A DNA stretch of 64,000 nt from CBDBDZ01 sp965204215 (GTDB taxonomy: Bacteria; Pseudomonadota; Gammaproteobacteria; Pseudomonadales; GM7GCV1). Each line of letters starts with the position of its first letter. Positions within the stretch are counted from its first letter, which is position 1. The translations under genes were made by a program, and so were the position numbers. The stretch covers positions 1,178,001 through 1,242,000 of the forward strand of contig CBDBDZ010000013.1 in the NCBI GenBank assembly GCA_965204215.1. Reading direction: 5' to 3'. The notes beneath the pieces were generated by a model that was not told the DNA's origin, ran no database searches, and saw nothing but the letters and a program-made list of their open reading frames with translations. Below, piece by piece: positions 26,519-34,184 of the stretch.

Positions 26519-27238
26519 ATGGATAAAGATGGGCTTTCATTTTATATCCTAGTAGGACTTATTATAGCTAGCTGTTTTGCTTTAGGTTATCAAGAACTAC
26601 TTCCCAACGATCCAGACGAGCGACTTATTTACGAGTTTTTCTTTTGGGTGTTGGCAGTTATTGCTGCAATAGCTTATCTTGTTCCAGGTTTTTTGATTGA
26701 AGGTGTTGAGATACTGATAGACGCCGCGAAACACTGGGGACACTCATCAAGAATCACTGAATCAAAAGAGTATCAAATATTAAATGAAACTAATGTAGCT
26801 TGTGACATTGAGAGCTTTAGTGAATTCATTCACAAAATGGCAGCATATTCGGATATTAAATTTTCATTATTTGCCAAAGCAAAAATCCAACAGGTTTATT
26901 TTAAACTTCAGCAACTGGAAAATTTGGTACCTGAAGTTGTTCAAAGTTTAAAAGCGGCAGAAACAGGGAAATTTGGTGATGCCGCTCAACAAATAGAAGA
27001 TTTAACTTTCACCCTCAAAAATTACCATTCATCAATAGAAGCACTGACAGTCAAGGCAAGCAGCCAGGTAAAATACTGTCGTTATGATTCAGGTGATAAA
27101 GCTTATGCCTTTTATAATAATGATCTTCGCCAACAAACCCAACAAAAACTTATTGAAAAACTAACCATGCACAAAAATGAAATCATTCCTGACCTCGGAC
27201 ATCGATTACTGCCATTGAAACGTTATCGGATAAAATAG
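26519..27238 (+). CDS. Membrane-anchored coiled-coil protein, probable 5' part of a frameshifted gene
   Basis: 239 residues. Two hydrophobic segments lie at about 7-25 (FYILVGLIIASCFALGY) and 40-62 (FFFWVLAVIAAIAYLVPGFL), followed by a long helical, probably coiled-coil, region. The C-terminal LLPLKRYRIK is out of character. One base near 27197-27200 seems missing: restoring it gives DLGTSITAIETLSDKIESQ, which continues in frame into the protein at 27274. I therefore read the two as one gene of about 370 codons encoding a membrane-tethered coiled-coil protein. It opens the operon that continues into the methyltransferase genes. I do not recognise the family. Confidence 0.6.
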   Translation: MDKDGLSFYILVGLIIASCFALGYQELLPNDPDERLIYEFFFWVLAVIAAIAYLVPGFLIEGVEILIDAAKHWGHSSRITESKEYQILNETNVACDIESFSEFIHKMAAYSDIKFSLFAKAKIQQVYFKLQQLENLVPEVVQSLKAAETGKFGDAAQQIEDLTFTLKNYHSSIEALTVKASSQVKYCRYDSGDKAYAFYNNDLRQQTQQKLIEKLTMHKNEIIPDLGHRLLPLKRYRIK

Positions 27239-27273
27239 AGTCACAAGATCAAGTCAATAATCGTTTTGATAAA

Positions 27274-27624
27274 TTGCAACTTACTAATAAAAAACAAATT
27301 AATGAAGCACTAGCAAAATTTAATAAAATATCAGGTTTAGGTCTTAAGCAGCTTGCTAAGCTAGATGAGAAGTTTGAACTAATCATGGTAATGAAAGATT
27401 TGGTTTATGAACGTGCCGAAACGCAAGAATCACATAATAAGCAGTACAAACAGTTTATTGATGATACCGTCTCTGATTTGAAAAAAGATATGACCACTCT
27501 ACATGAATACTTTGGTACATTGAAAACACAGAATGAAGCTCTGATGGCAGCCAATTCAGGCGATGAGCAAGGAGCTTCTATGCAACAAATGATGCTATTA
27601 CTCAAAGAGTTGAAAGATGCCTGA
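27274..27624 (+). CDS. Coiled-coil protein, probable 3' part of the preceding frameshifted gene
   Basis: Read from TTG 27274 there are 116 residues, but the same frame is open back to about 27190 without any good start, encoding ITAIETLSDKIESQDQVN and NRFDKLQLTNKKQINEALA. This favours a frameshifted continuation of the gene at 26519. The composition is strongly helical (heptads around KQLAKLDEKFELIMVMKDLV) and it ends MQQMMLLLKELKDA. Its last eight bases overlap the next gene. The role may be membrane tethering or oligomerisation of the operon's other products, which is inference from structure alone. Confidence 0.5.
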   Translation: MQLTNKKQINEALAKFNKISGLGLKQLAKLDEKFELIMVMKDLVYERAETQESHNKQYKQFIDDTVSDLKKDMTTLHEYFGTLKTQNEALMAANSGDEQGASMQQMMLLLKELKDA

Positions 27625-28132
27625 TTCGTTAGAAGAAAAAAAAGAACTGCTACGATTGAAAGAAGACATGAATCGCGCTCGCCTAGAAATGTCGAGCGGG
27701 TTAGCGGTAGAGCGTCAAAAATCTCGTGAACTCAGTCACCAACAGCGACAGGAACTGGCTCTACAGGGGAACCTTGAAGCCGTTAAGCTTAATCATGAAC
27801 TCGACCCCGTTATCCGTGACCGTGATTTTGCTGACCTTGTGCGGGAAGAAAATGTTCGAGTTCAATCCCTAGGGGCTGAATTATCACTACGCTGGCAATA
27901 CGATAAAGCTCAAAAGAATTTAGAGCAAAAGCAAACGATGGAGCAGATGCAGGCTGAGTTAATGCGAATGACGCTGGAATCCAAGCTGGAACAGAAAAAG
28001 ATGGAAAAAGAAGAAGCCCTTGAAGAAAAGCTACTGACGTTTAAAGCAGAACTGGCTCAAGAGTTTGGGCAATTATCGGAAGAACAGATAAATAAGGCAG
28101 TTGAGAAGTTAGTGAAGCAGGGGAAGGTTTGA
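27617..28132 (+). CDS. Highly charged coiled-coil protein
   Basis: 171 residues, almost entirely helix-forming and rich in Glu, Lys and Gln (EEKKELLRLKEDMNRARLEM at the start, LEQKQTMEQMQAELMRMTLE in the middle). No domain is recognised. The ATG overlaps the preceding gene by eight bases, and its TGA stop overlaps the TTG start of the cytosine methyltransferase (TTGA), so it is translationally coupled to the modification genes. A plausible role is a scaffold or adaptor for the complex encoded downstream, but nothing in the sequence proves this. Confidence 0.7.
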   Translation: MPDSLEEKKELLRLKEDMNRARLEMSSGLAVERQKSRELSHQQRQELALQGNLEAVKLNHELDPVIRDRDFADLVREENVRVQSLGAELSLRWQYDKAQKNLEQKQTMEQMQAELMRMTLESKLEQKKMEKEEALEEKLLTFKAELAQEFGQLSEEQINKAVEKLVKQGKV

Positions 28133-29379
28133 ACTTTCTTGATTTGTTCGCAGGTGCTGGAGGACTATCAGAAGGCTTTATTCGAGCAGGGTTCAATCCT
28201 ATTGCCCATGTTGAATCTGATATTGCAGCTTGCTTTACTCTCAAAACCCGTGAAACCTATCATTGGTTAGTATCCCAACAAGAAGAACAACACTATATTG
28301 ATTATTTATATGGAAAAATAAATCGCTCGGATTTATACAATTTTTTACCCAAAAATCATGTAGGAACTGTTATAAACACAGAAATAGGTCAGAACCAACT
28401 CGGAAATATATTTGATAAAATTGATTCTATATTAAACGGTAAAAAAATAGACTTAATCATTGGAGGACCTCCATGCCAAGCATATTCTGTAGTTGGAAGA
28501 TCACGAGATGAAAACCGTATGAAAGGTGATTCTCGAAACTTTCTATATATTTACTATGCCCAATTTTTAAAGCAATATAAGCCCAAATTCTTTGTATTTG
28601 AAAATGTTAAAGGATTGTTGTCCGCTAAAAACACACAGAATATAAGCTATTTTGATGAAATGCGTACACTTTTTAAAGAGTGTGGTTATGAAACTGAATT
28701 CATGACTCTTTCAGCTGAAGAATATGGAGTCCCTCAAAAGCGAAAAAGAGTAATTTTAGTAGGTAGAAGGGGTAAGAAAAAAAATTTCTATCCGGAACCC
28801 ATCAAGCTATCCCCTCAAGCTTTAGTTGAAGAAATTTTTTCTGATTTACCGTCAATAAAAGCTGGAGAAGGGAGTGTTACACCATGCAAAGCTAAGTTTT
28901 ATGATAGAACTTGGTTATACGAATCAGGAATAAAAAATGACGTCTATCCAATTACTTGGCATCAATCACGTCCTAATAAGAAACAGGATTTGGAAATATA
29001 TAAAATTGCTGTTAAGTTATGGAATAAGAATAAATATAGGCTCAATTATAATAATCTCCCCAACAGATTAAAAACTCATCAACAAAGAACTTCTTTTTTA
29101 GATAGATTTAAAGTCGTCGCATCAAATAACCATTATGCACATACTGTAGTTGCTCATATATCAAAAGATGGACATTATTATATTCATCCTGATATAAAGC
29201 AAAATCGTTCATTAACGCCGAGAGAAGCAGCTAGATTACAAACTTTTCCTGATAGTTATTTTTTTGAAAGTATTACTGGAAAACCTGCTAGAACTCCTGC
29301 TTTTCGCCAAATAGGTAATGCAGTACCTGTTCTTCTTGCACAAAAAATAGCTGAAAAACTTATAGAGAACTGGTCATGA
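28129..29379 (+). CDS. DNA (cytosine-5) methyltransferase
   Basis: 416 residues with all main C5-methyltransferase motifs in order: I MNFLDLFAGAGGLSEGF (residues 1-17), IV GGPPCQAYSVVGRSRDE with catalytic Cys116, VI FVFENVKGLL (Glu158), VIII EYGVPQKRKRVILVG, IX SLTPREAARLQTFPD and X RQIGNAVPVLLAQ. The target-recognition region between VIII and IX is moderately long, so it probably recognises one specific sequence that cannot be predicted. The start is TTG at 28129, supported by GGGAAGG just upstream, by motif I beginning at residue 3, and by the TTGA overlap with the previous gene. Its stop overlaps the next ATG (ATGA). No cognate restriction enzyme is adjacent; the partner is a GHKL ATPase. 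Confidence 0.95.
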   Translation: MNFLDLFAGAGGLSEGFIRAGFNPIAHVESDIAACFTLKTRETYHWLVSQQEEQHYIDYLYGKINRSDLYNFLPKNHVGTVINTEIGQNQLGNIFDKIDSILNGKKIDLIIGGPPCQAYSVVGRSRDENRMKGDSRNFLYIYYAQFLKQYKPKFFVFENVKGLLSAKNTQNISYFDEMRTLFKECGYETEFMTLSAEEYGVPQKRKRVILVGRRGKKKNFYPEPIKLSPQALVEEIFSDLPSIKAGEGSVTPCKAKFYDRTWLYESGIKNDVYPITWHQSRPNKKQDLEIYKIAVKLWNKNKYRLNYNNLPNRLKTHQQRTSFLDRFKVVASNNHYAHTVVAHISKDGHYYIHPDIKQNRSLTPREAARLQTFPDSYFFESITGKPARTPAFRQIGNAVPVLLAQKIAEKLIENWS

Positions 29380-31541
29380 CTAAAAATAATGATACTTTTA
29401 AAATCAGACCTGCTGGTCGTCACATATTAACCATTGGCAGGGATTTAATTCAAGATGTCCATTCGGCTATTATTGAACTAGTCAAAAATGCTTATGATGC
29501 TGATGCAACTAGGGTCAATATTTCACTTTCGCCAAACCCTAACGAAAAAGGATATGTAATTACTATTTCTGATAATGGGCATGGAATGAGCAGAAATGTA
29601 GTAATCAATAAATGGATGGTTCCATCTACTGACGACAAACTCAAGAGAAAGGAAAGCCCAAATGGACGAATTATGCAAGGCCGTAAGGGCATTGGACGCT
29701 ACGCAGCATCCATTTTAGGAAATGACTTGTTACTAGAGACAGTAACTCCCAGTGGAGAAAAAACAAGTCTTTACATTGAATGGGATAGTTTCTCAGAGGC
29801 TGAATTCCTTGATAATGTTGAAATATTAATTGAGTCATCTAAATCCGTGGATAAATGTGGCACGGCGCTAACAATTAATAGTGATGATTCAAGTGGGTCT
29901 GAATTTAATGAAAAAACCTTTAAAAAACTTACCGAAGAACTACAAAAACTAATCCCTCCTTTTGAAGAAATTTCTAATGAAAAATTTGAAATCAGGATTG
30001 AAATTCAAGGCTTTGGAGAGGAAACAGATAGAAATGAAATTGTTCAATCTTTTCCAATTTTCAAGCTATTTGATTATAAAATTGTAGGATCTGTAACTAA
30101 TGATGGAACAGGCATACTTAAATACTCACAACAGAACGCCAAAAACTCAGTCACTGAAGAAATAGAAATTAAGGTCGCAGAAAGGACTAACTGTGGTAAC
30201 TTATATTTCGATATTCGTGTATACGATAGAGAACCTGAAGCAATCGGCGCACTTGTTGGTAGAGGTTTGAAAGATCAATTTTCAAAGCAATACGTTGGCA
30301 AGCAAGAAGCAAAAAACATTTTAGACCTACATAATGGTATTGGAGTATATAGAAATGGCTTTAGAATAAGACCACTTGGTGATTCTGACTATGATTGGTT
30401 GAAGTTAAATAAACGAAGAGTTGATAACCCGTCTATGCGTATTGGTACTAATCAGGTAATCGGCTATGTCCTTATTGAAAGAGAAGAAAGTTCACATTTA
30501 ATTGAAAAAAGTGCTAGAGATGGTCTAATCAATAATTCAGCTTTTAAAATGCTTGTAGGAGCTACAAATAAAGTTATTGGAGAGCTTGAGGCAAGACGAT
30601 TTAATTACAGGTCTAAAGCAGGGTTAAGTCGAAAAACTTTAGAAGTCGAGAAAGATATAGAGAGATTATTTTCATTTGATGAATTAAAATCAGGTATTAG
30701 AAAATCTCTGTCTAATTCTGGTATTGAAACAAAGGCAATTCAAGAAGTATTGTCGTTAATCAATCAAAGTGAAAAACAAAAAAGCGAAGCTGTAACTAAT
30801 ATTCGAAAGACAGTCGCTTTCTATCAAGGTCAGGCTACTCTCGGTAAAATTATGAGCATAGTATTACATGAAGGAAGACAACCCCTTAGCTATTTTAGAA
30901 CACAAACAAGAAGTTTTAATGATTGGCTTGATAAGTATAATGAGAGTGGAGACATATCAATTTTGATTAAACTAAAGGAAAAAACTAGAGGCTTGAGTGA
31001 AAATGCAATAATTTTTTCAAAACTATTTTCTCGTTTAGACCCTCTAGCAGTTGGGAAAAGGTCCCCCCAAAAATTATTAAATATTTACTCTTCACTCAAA
31101 AAAATTGCATCAATTTTTGAAAGCAAATTAAGTGAATCAAATATCGAGCTAATTATACAAGGGGATAAAAACATTTCTGATAACTTCTGGGAACAGGATT
31201 TGTATTCAATTTTTACGAATCTAATCGATAATAGTATCTATTGGATTTGCGAAAAGCGGTGTTCTGTCAGAAAGATAGAAATTATTATTAAACCTCAGGC
31301 TAAACAAACCTTCTTTATAGATTATCAGGATAGCGGTCCTGGAATTGAAGCAAGTTTGATTGAAAGTCAGGTTATCTTTGAACCACATTTTTCTACTAAA
31401 CCAAATGGTATGGGGTTAGGTCTAGCTATCGCTGGTGAATCAGCCATTAGAAATGGATACGAATTAGCGGCATTAGAATCAGATTTTGGAGCATATTTTC
31501 GAATACAACAACAAGAGGTATTCACTGATGAGTATTTGTAA
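29376..31541 (+). CDS. Dual GHKL protein: MORC/MutL-like ATPase fused to a histidine-kinase core
   Basis: 721 residues. The N-terminal domain has a complete GHKL nucleotide site: ELVKNAYDADA (N box, Glu34/Asn38), SDNGHGM (G1, 66-71) and GRKGIGRYAA (G2, 102-111), in the style of MutL, Hsp90 and prokaryotic MORC-like ATPases. After a long middle region a second module begins: SIVLHEGRQPLSYF with His498 as candidate phospho-acceptor, then FTNLIDNSIYW (N box, 613-623), YQDSGPGIE (G1, about 652), FEPHFSTK and GMGLGLAIA (G2, about 680). This is a histidine-kinase catalytic core. It overlaps the methyltransferase by four bases and the receiver gene by 14. No membrane segment is seen, so it is cytosolic. 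The combination suggests DNA-state sensing that feeds phosphotransfer. Confidence 0.85.
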   Translation: MTKNNDTFKIRPAGRHILTIGRDLIQDVHSAIIELVKNAYDADATRVNISLSPNPNEKGYVITISDNGHGMSRNVVINKWMVPSTDDKLKRKESPNGRIMQGRKGIGRYAASILGNDLLLETVTPSGEKTSLYIEWDSFSEAEFLDNVEILIESSKSVDKCGTALTINSDDSSGSEFNEKTFKKLTEELQKLIPPFEEISNEKFEIRIEIQGFGEETDRNEIVQSFPIFKLFDYKIVGSVTNDGTGILKYSQQNAKNSVTEEIEIKVAERTNCGNLYFDIRVYDREPEAIGALVGRGLKDQFSKQYVGKQEAKNILDLHNGIGVYRNGFRIRPLGDSDYDWLKLNKRRVDNPSMRIGTNQVIGYVLIEREESSHLIEKSARDGLINNSAFKMLVGATNKVIGELEARRFNYRSKAGLSRKTLEVEKDIERLFSFDELKSGIRKSLSNSGIETKAIQEVLSLINQSEKQKSEAVTNIRKTVAFYQGQATLGKIMSIVLHEGRQPLSYFRTQTRSFNDWLDKYNESGDISILIKLKEKTRGLSENAIIFSKLFSRLDPLAVGKRSPQKLLNIYSSLKKIASIFESKLSESNIELIIQGDKNISDNFWEQDLYSIFTNLIDNSIYWICEKRCSVRKIEIIIKPQAKQTFFIDYQDSGPGIEASLIESQVIFEPHFSTKPNGMGLGLAIAGESAIRNGYELAALESDFGAYFRIQQQEVFTDEYL

Positions 31542-32532
31542 AATTATTGTTATTGAAGATGTGCAGAGTCAACTTGATCTATTCTACAGTACCATTTCTG
31601 ACTTGAAGGAATTGGACTCAATAGAAATAGAACTTGAATCAGCACGAAACGTAGCAGAAGCGTTCAAAAAAATTGATGGTACTTTCGACGGAGCAATAAT
31701 TGATATGAAATTAGAAAAAGAAGAGCAAGGTGGATTAACAATAATCCAAGAAATAAAAAATAGATTTTATAGACTACCAGTAATTATTCACACAGCGACT
31801 CCAGATTCTGTTGAAATCAGAGGTTCTGTCATTAATGTTTGTAAACGAAGTGAAATCGATATCAAAGATTTAATCTTAGAGTTATATTATTTATACAAGA
31901 CAGGGATAACTCAAATAATGGGTGGAAGGGGTCAAATTAATCGTGCCTTATCAGAAGTTTTTCAGAATAACATATTGCCTAGAAGAAGTTCTTGGGTTAA
32001 CTATGCAAAAAATAATCAAAATACTGAAAAAGCTCTACTTCGCTACACTCTCAATCACTTACTACATAATCTTGATGACAAAAATGAAACATTCTTTCAC
32101 GATGAAGTATATCTTTTGAGCGAAGAACTTCATACTGGAAGTATAGTAAGAAGAAAAGATATTAATACCTTGTTTGTCATATTAACCCCATCGTGTGACA
32201 TGATTAAAAATCAAGATGGCATTAGAAGAACTGACACAATACTTTTAGCTGAAATTGAACCTTTTGCTTTCAATGAAAACGACAGCAGGGATGAAAAAAA
32301 TAGAAAGGAGTCTAAAAGGAAAAACCAAACAAATTACTGTCACTGGCTTCCTCCTAAAGAAGGTTTACTTGATAGTGGGCTTATTAACTTTAGGAAGTTA
32401 TATCACCATGATTCTGATAGTTTTGAAAATAATTTTGTGTCAAAAAATTTACAGATATCTCAACCTTTTGTTAAGGATGTAATCTCTAGATTTTCATCAT
32501 ATTATGCTAGGCAAGGACAACCCCAGTTATAA
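31528..32532 (+). CDS. Receiver-domain protein with a novel C-terminal domain
   Basis: 334 residues from ATG 31528, overlapping the kinase gene by 14 bases. Residues 1-120 form a response-regulator receiver: Glu10-Asp11 acidic pair (IVIEDVQ), phospho-acceptor Asp59 (GAIIDMKL), Thr89 (IIHTATP) and Lys106 (VCKRSE). The remaining 210 residues are not a known DNA-binding output domain. They include HDEVYLLSEELHTGSIVRRK, LFVILTPSCDMI, RRTDTILLAEIE and FVKDVISRFSSYYARQGQP, a mixed alpha/beta fold with conserved-looking motifs that I do not recognise. It is the probable phospho-partner of the dual GHKL protein. Whether the C-terminus acts on DNA, the methyltransferase or another effector is open. 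Confidence 0.8.
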   Translation: MSICKIIVIEDVQSQLDLFYSTISDLKELDSIEIELESARNVAEAFKKIDGTFDGAIIDMKLEKEEQGGLTIIQEIKNRFYRLPVIIHTATPDSVEIRGSVINVCKRSEIDIKDLILELYYLYKTGITQIMGGRGQINRALSEVFQNNILPRRSSWVNYAKNNQNTEKALLRYTLNHLLHNLDDKNETFFHDEVYLLSEELHTGSIVRRKDINTLFVILTPSCDMIKNQDGIRRTDTILLAEIEPFAFNENDSRDEKNRKESKRKNQTNYCHWLPPKEGLLDSGLINFRKLYHHDSDSFENNFVSKNLQISQPFVKDVISRFSSYYARQGQPQL

Positions 32533-32537
32533 TTTAT

Positions 32538-32578
32538 ATGGCACTCAAGAATACTAAAATTAGTACACGTTGAGTGCC
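32538..32578 (+). promoter_or_regulatory. Leader peptide and hairpin covering the start of the 32574 gene
   Basis: GGCACTCAA (32540-32548) and TTGAGTGCC (32570-32578) are perfect inverted repeats, enclosing a second one, TACTAA / TTAGTA (32552-32565). ATG at 32538 opens an 11-codon frame (MALKNTKISTR) whose TGA abuts the GTG start of the next gene. The stem would hide that GTG, so translation of the leader or protein binding could control it. Alternatively it is an operator. Confidence 0.45.
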
Positions 32579-33674
32579 CTACCAAGTCATTAAAACCATA
32601 AAAGGTCGCTCTTATTTGTATGAGCAGGAGACTTTTCGCGAGGGACAAAAGGTCAAAACGGTTAGTCGTTATATTGGTGCTTGCGACGGTGCTGGTAAAG
32701 CAACATCCAAGGCAGTTCAACTAGCTATCACTGTACCACCTGAAGTCAAAGAAAACGATTCCCAAGCAAAATATGTTAGCGAAGAAAAGCCTCAGCCACC
32801 AAAGTTAACACTACAAATTACTACTGATTTGAAAGGCAATCATATCAGCCAGCCAGCGTTGGAACGTAACTACGATGATATTACTCATCAGATGCAGAGA
32901 CAAGAGATTAAAGCCGAACATATCAAGCCTTTGGTTTTGGTAAAAGGCTTTAGTTTCAAGTACAAAAGCCTTAGGAAGCAGAACAAAATCAGTATTCCCA
33001 AAGCTAATGTCCGCGGTACTCGTGCTAAGGTCTGGCGCAGTTTTCACCTTGCCAACGCACACTCGTATCTCGATGGGTTACAGAAAAGTGATCCACAACG
33101 CTTTACGGGTCTTCAGCAACATTTAGAGACATCCTACCGAAAGCAGAATAAAGCCATTGCCGCCCACATTATGAACAGCAACCGCAAGGACGTCTATAAT
33201 ATAGGGTTAACACTACATTTTATGTATTCTAAAATGGTGAGTGCTTGGACGCAGAGAAAGTTTCAAGCGGAAAACTTTGGACTGTCGAATTACGAAGACC
33301 GTTCCAGTTGGCGCGATGATGCAGCGTTGCTGATGGCAGAGATTCAAGCTGATGGCTGGCATCACTGTTACGACAAGTATCAACAAGAATTACTGCGTAC
33401 TGAGCGTGCTTTGTTTCGGCAAATAACGAACTATCGCAAAGCTACTTTTCTCGACCGACTTAGTGGCAAGCGTGCCAAGCTGAAAAGAGCTTGTCTGCGA
33501 GCTAATGCACGTCGTCGTGCGTTGTTTGAAACCTGTAATAAAATTTCGGTACTTTCATCGTTATACCACGGTTATAAGAATCAGTATCTGAATGGCAATG
33601 AACCTTTCACTCATGAACAAAACTGGCAAATAGCTCGTCAACGATACCGAAAAAAGAATAAATCAAAGCGATAG
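32574..33674 (+). CDS. Unknown island protein with YLY/RYIG N-terminal motif
   Basis: 366 residues from GTG. The N-terminus (YQVIKTIKGRSYLYEQETF then REGQKVKTVSRYIG) is a small beta-rich motif that I have seen at the start of many mobile-element-encoded proteins, including some transposases. The rest is basic and helical with Trp/Tyr-rich stretches (AKVWRSFHLANAHSYLDGLQ, SWRDDAALLMAEIQADGWHH) and a Lys/Arg-rich end (RQRYRKKNKSKR). Nucleic-acid binding or a mobilisation role is plausible. No catalytic motif is evident. It follows the receiver gene by 41 bases, separated by the hairpin, so it may be in the same transcript under separate control. Confidence 0.6.
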   Translation: MPYQVIKTIKGRSYLYEQETFREGQKVKTVSRYIGACDGAGKATSKAVQLAITVPPEVKENDSQAKYVSEEKPQPPKLTLQITTDLKGNHISQPALERNYDDITHQMQRQEIKAEHIKPLVLVKGFSFKYKSLRKQNKISIPKANVRGTRAKVWRSFHLANAHSYLDGLQKSDPQRFTGLQQHLETSYRKQNKAIAAHIMNSNRKDVYNIGLTLHFMYSKMVSAWTQRKFQAENFGLSNYEDRSSWRDDAALLMAEIQADGWHHCYDKYQQELLRTERALFRQITNYRKATFLDRLSGKRAKLKRACLRANARRRALFETCNKISVLSSLYHGYKNQYLNGNEPFTHEQNWQIARQRYRKKNKSKR

Positions 33675-33819
33675 TAAGTCTCTATCCGAAGTCATTATTC
33701 ATTACTAAATATTGGTGGAAGCACAGCGAAAAATTTGATTTACCCTGTGCTAAATTTTTTCAGATACCCGCGTTAATTTTTTTCTCCATGCCTATTTTCT
33801 ATTTGATAGACCACACCCC

Positions 33820-33960
33820 CCGCGACGACGGACGGTGCAGCGAGCGAGCTGCGGAGGCCGCTGGAGCGATGACGAACGAATGATGACGGGTAGGAAGAAT
33901 GAGTAAGGAAGAGTGACAGTGGAATCCGAAGTTCGATTCGATGAATCGTACGGAGGATGC
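33820..33960. other. GC- and purine-rich non-coding block
   Basis: In an AT-rich intergenic stretch (33675-34059) this 140-base block is strongly G/A-biased on the plus strand with repeated GACGA/GAACGA motifs. It holds stems GCAGC / GCTGC (33837-33852) and CGATTC / GAATCG (33934-33948). I see no gene in it. A structured RNA, nick site or element end are possibilities. Confidence 0.35.
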
Positions 33961-34059
33961 TAATTAGAAATGAGGTGTTAAGTTATTGTTTTATTGAATC
34001 TATTTCGCCTTTCTAGCACAATGACGGATACAAGGTCTAATACATAGGGTGCCAGCTAC

Positions 34060-34184
34060 GTGAAAATAGATGAAGCGTTTGAAAAATCGCTCAAAACTAT
34101 TCTTAAAGATTCGGGTTCAAACCGCTCATCAGGTTTGAACATCGGTAATTTTACTATTGCCGAGAGTACCGTTTTACAACTTAG
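34060..34184 (+). pseudogene. 5' fragment of an unknown gene truncated by IS1380 copy C
   Basis: A GTG at 34060 with AGGGT upstream opens a frame reading VKIDEAFEKSLKTILKDSGS and then NRSSGLNIGNFTIAEST before running into the IS1380 end. About 41 residues remain. The codon use looks genuine. The continuation is not found to the right of the element, where a different transposase fragment lies, so a deletion probably accompanied or followed the insertion. Function unknown. Confidence 0.4.

Noticed and set aside
29376..31541. Plain MutL or Hsp90 homologue
   Set aside because: The MutL/Hsp90 transducer motifs are not seen and a second, histidine-kinase-type nucleotide site is present at the C-terminus.
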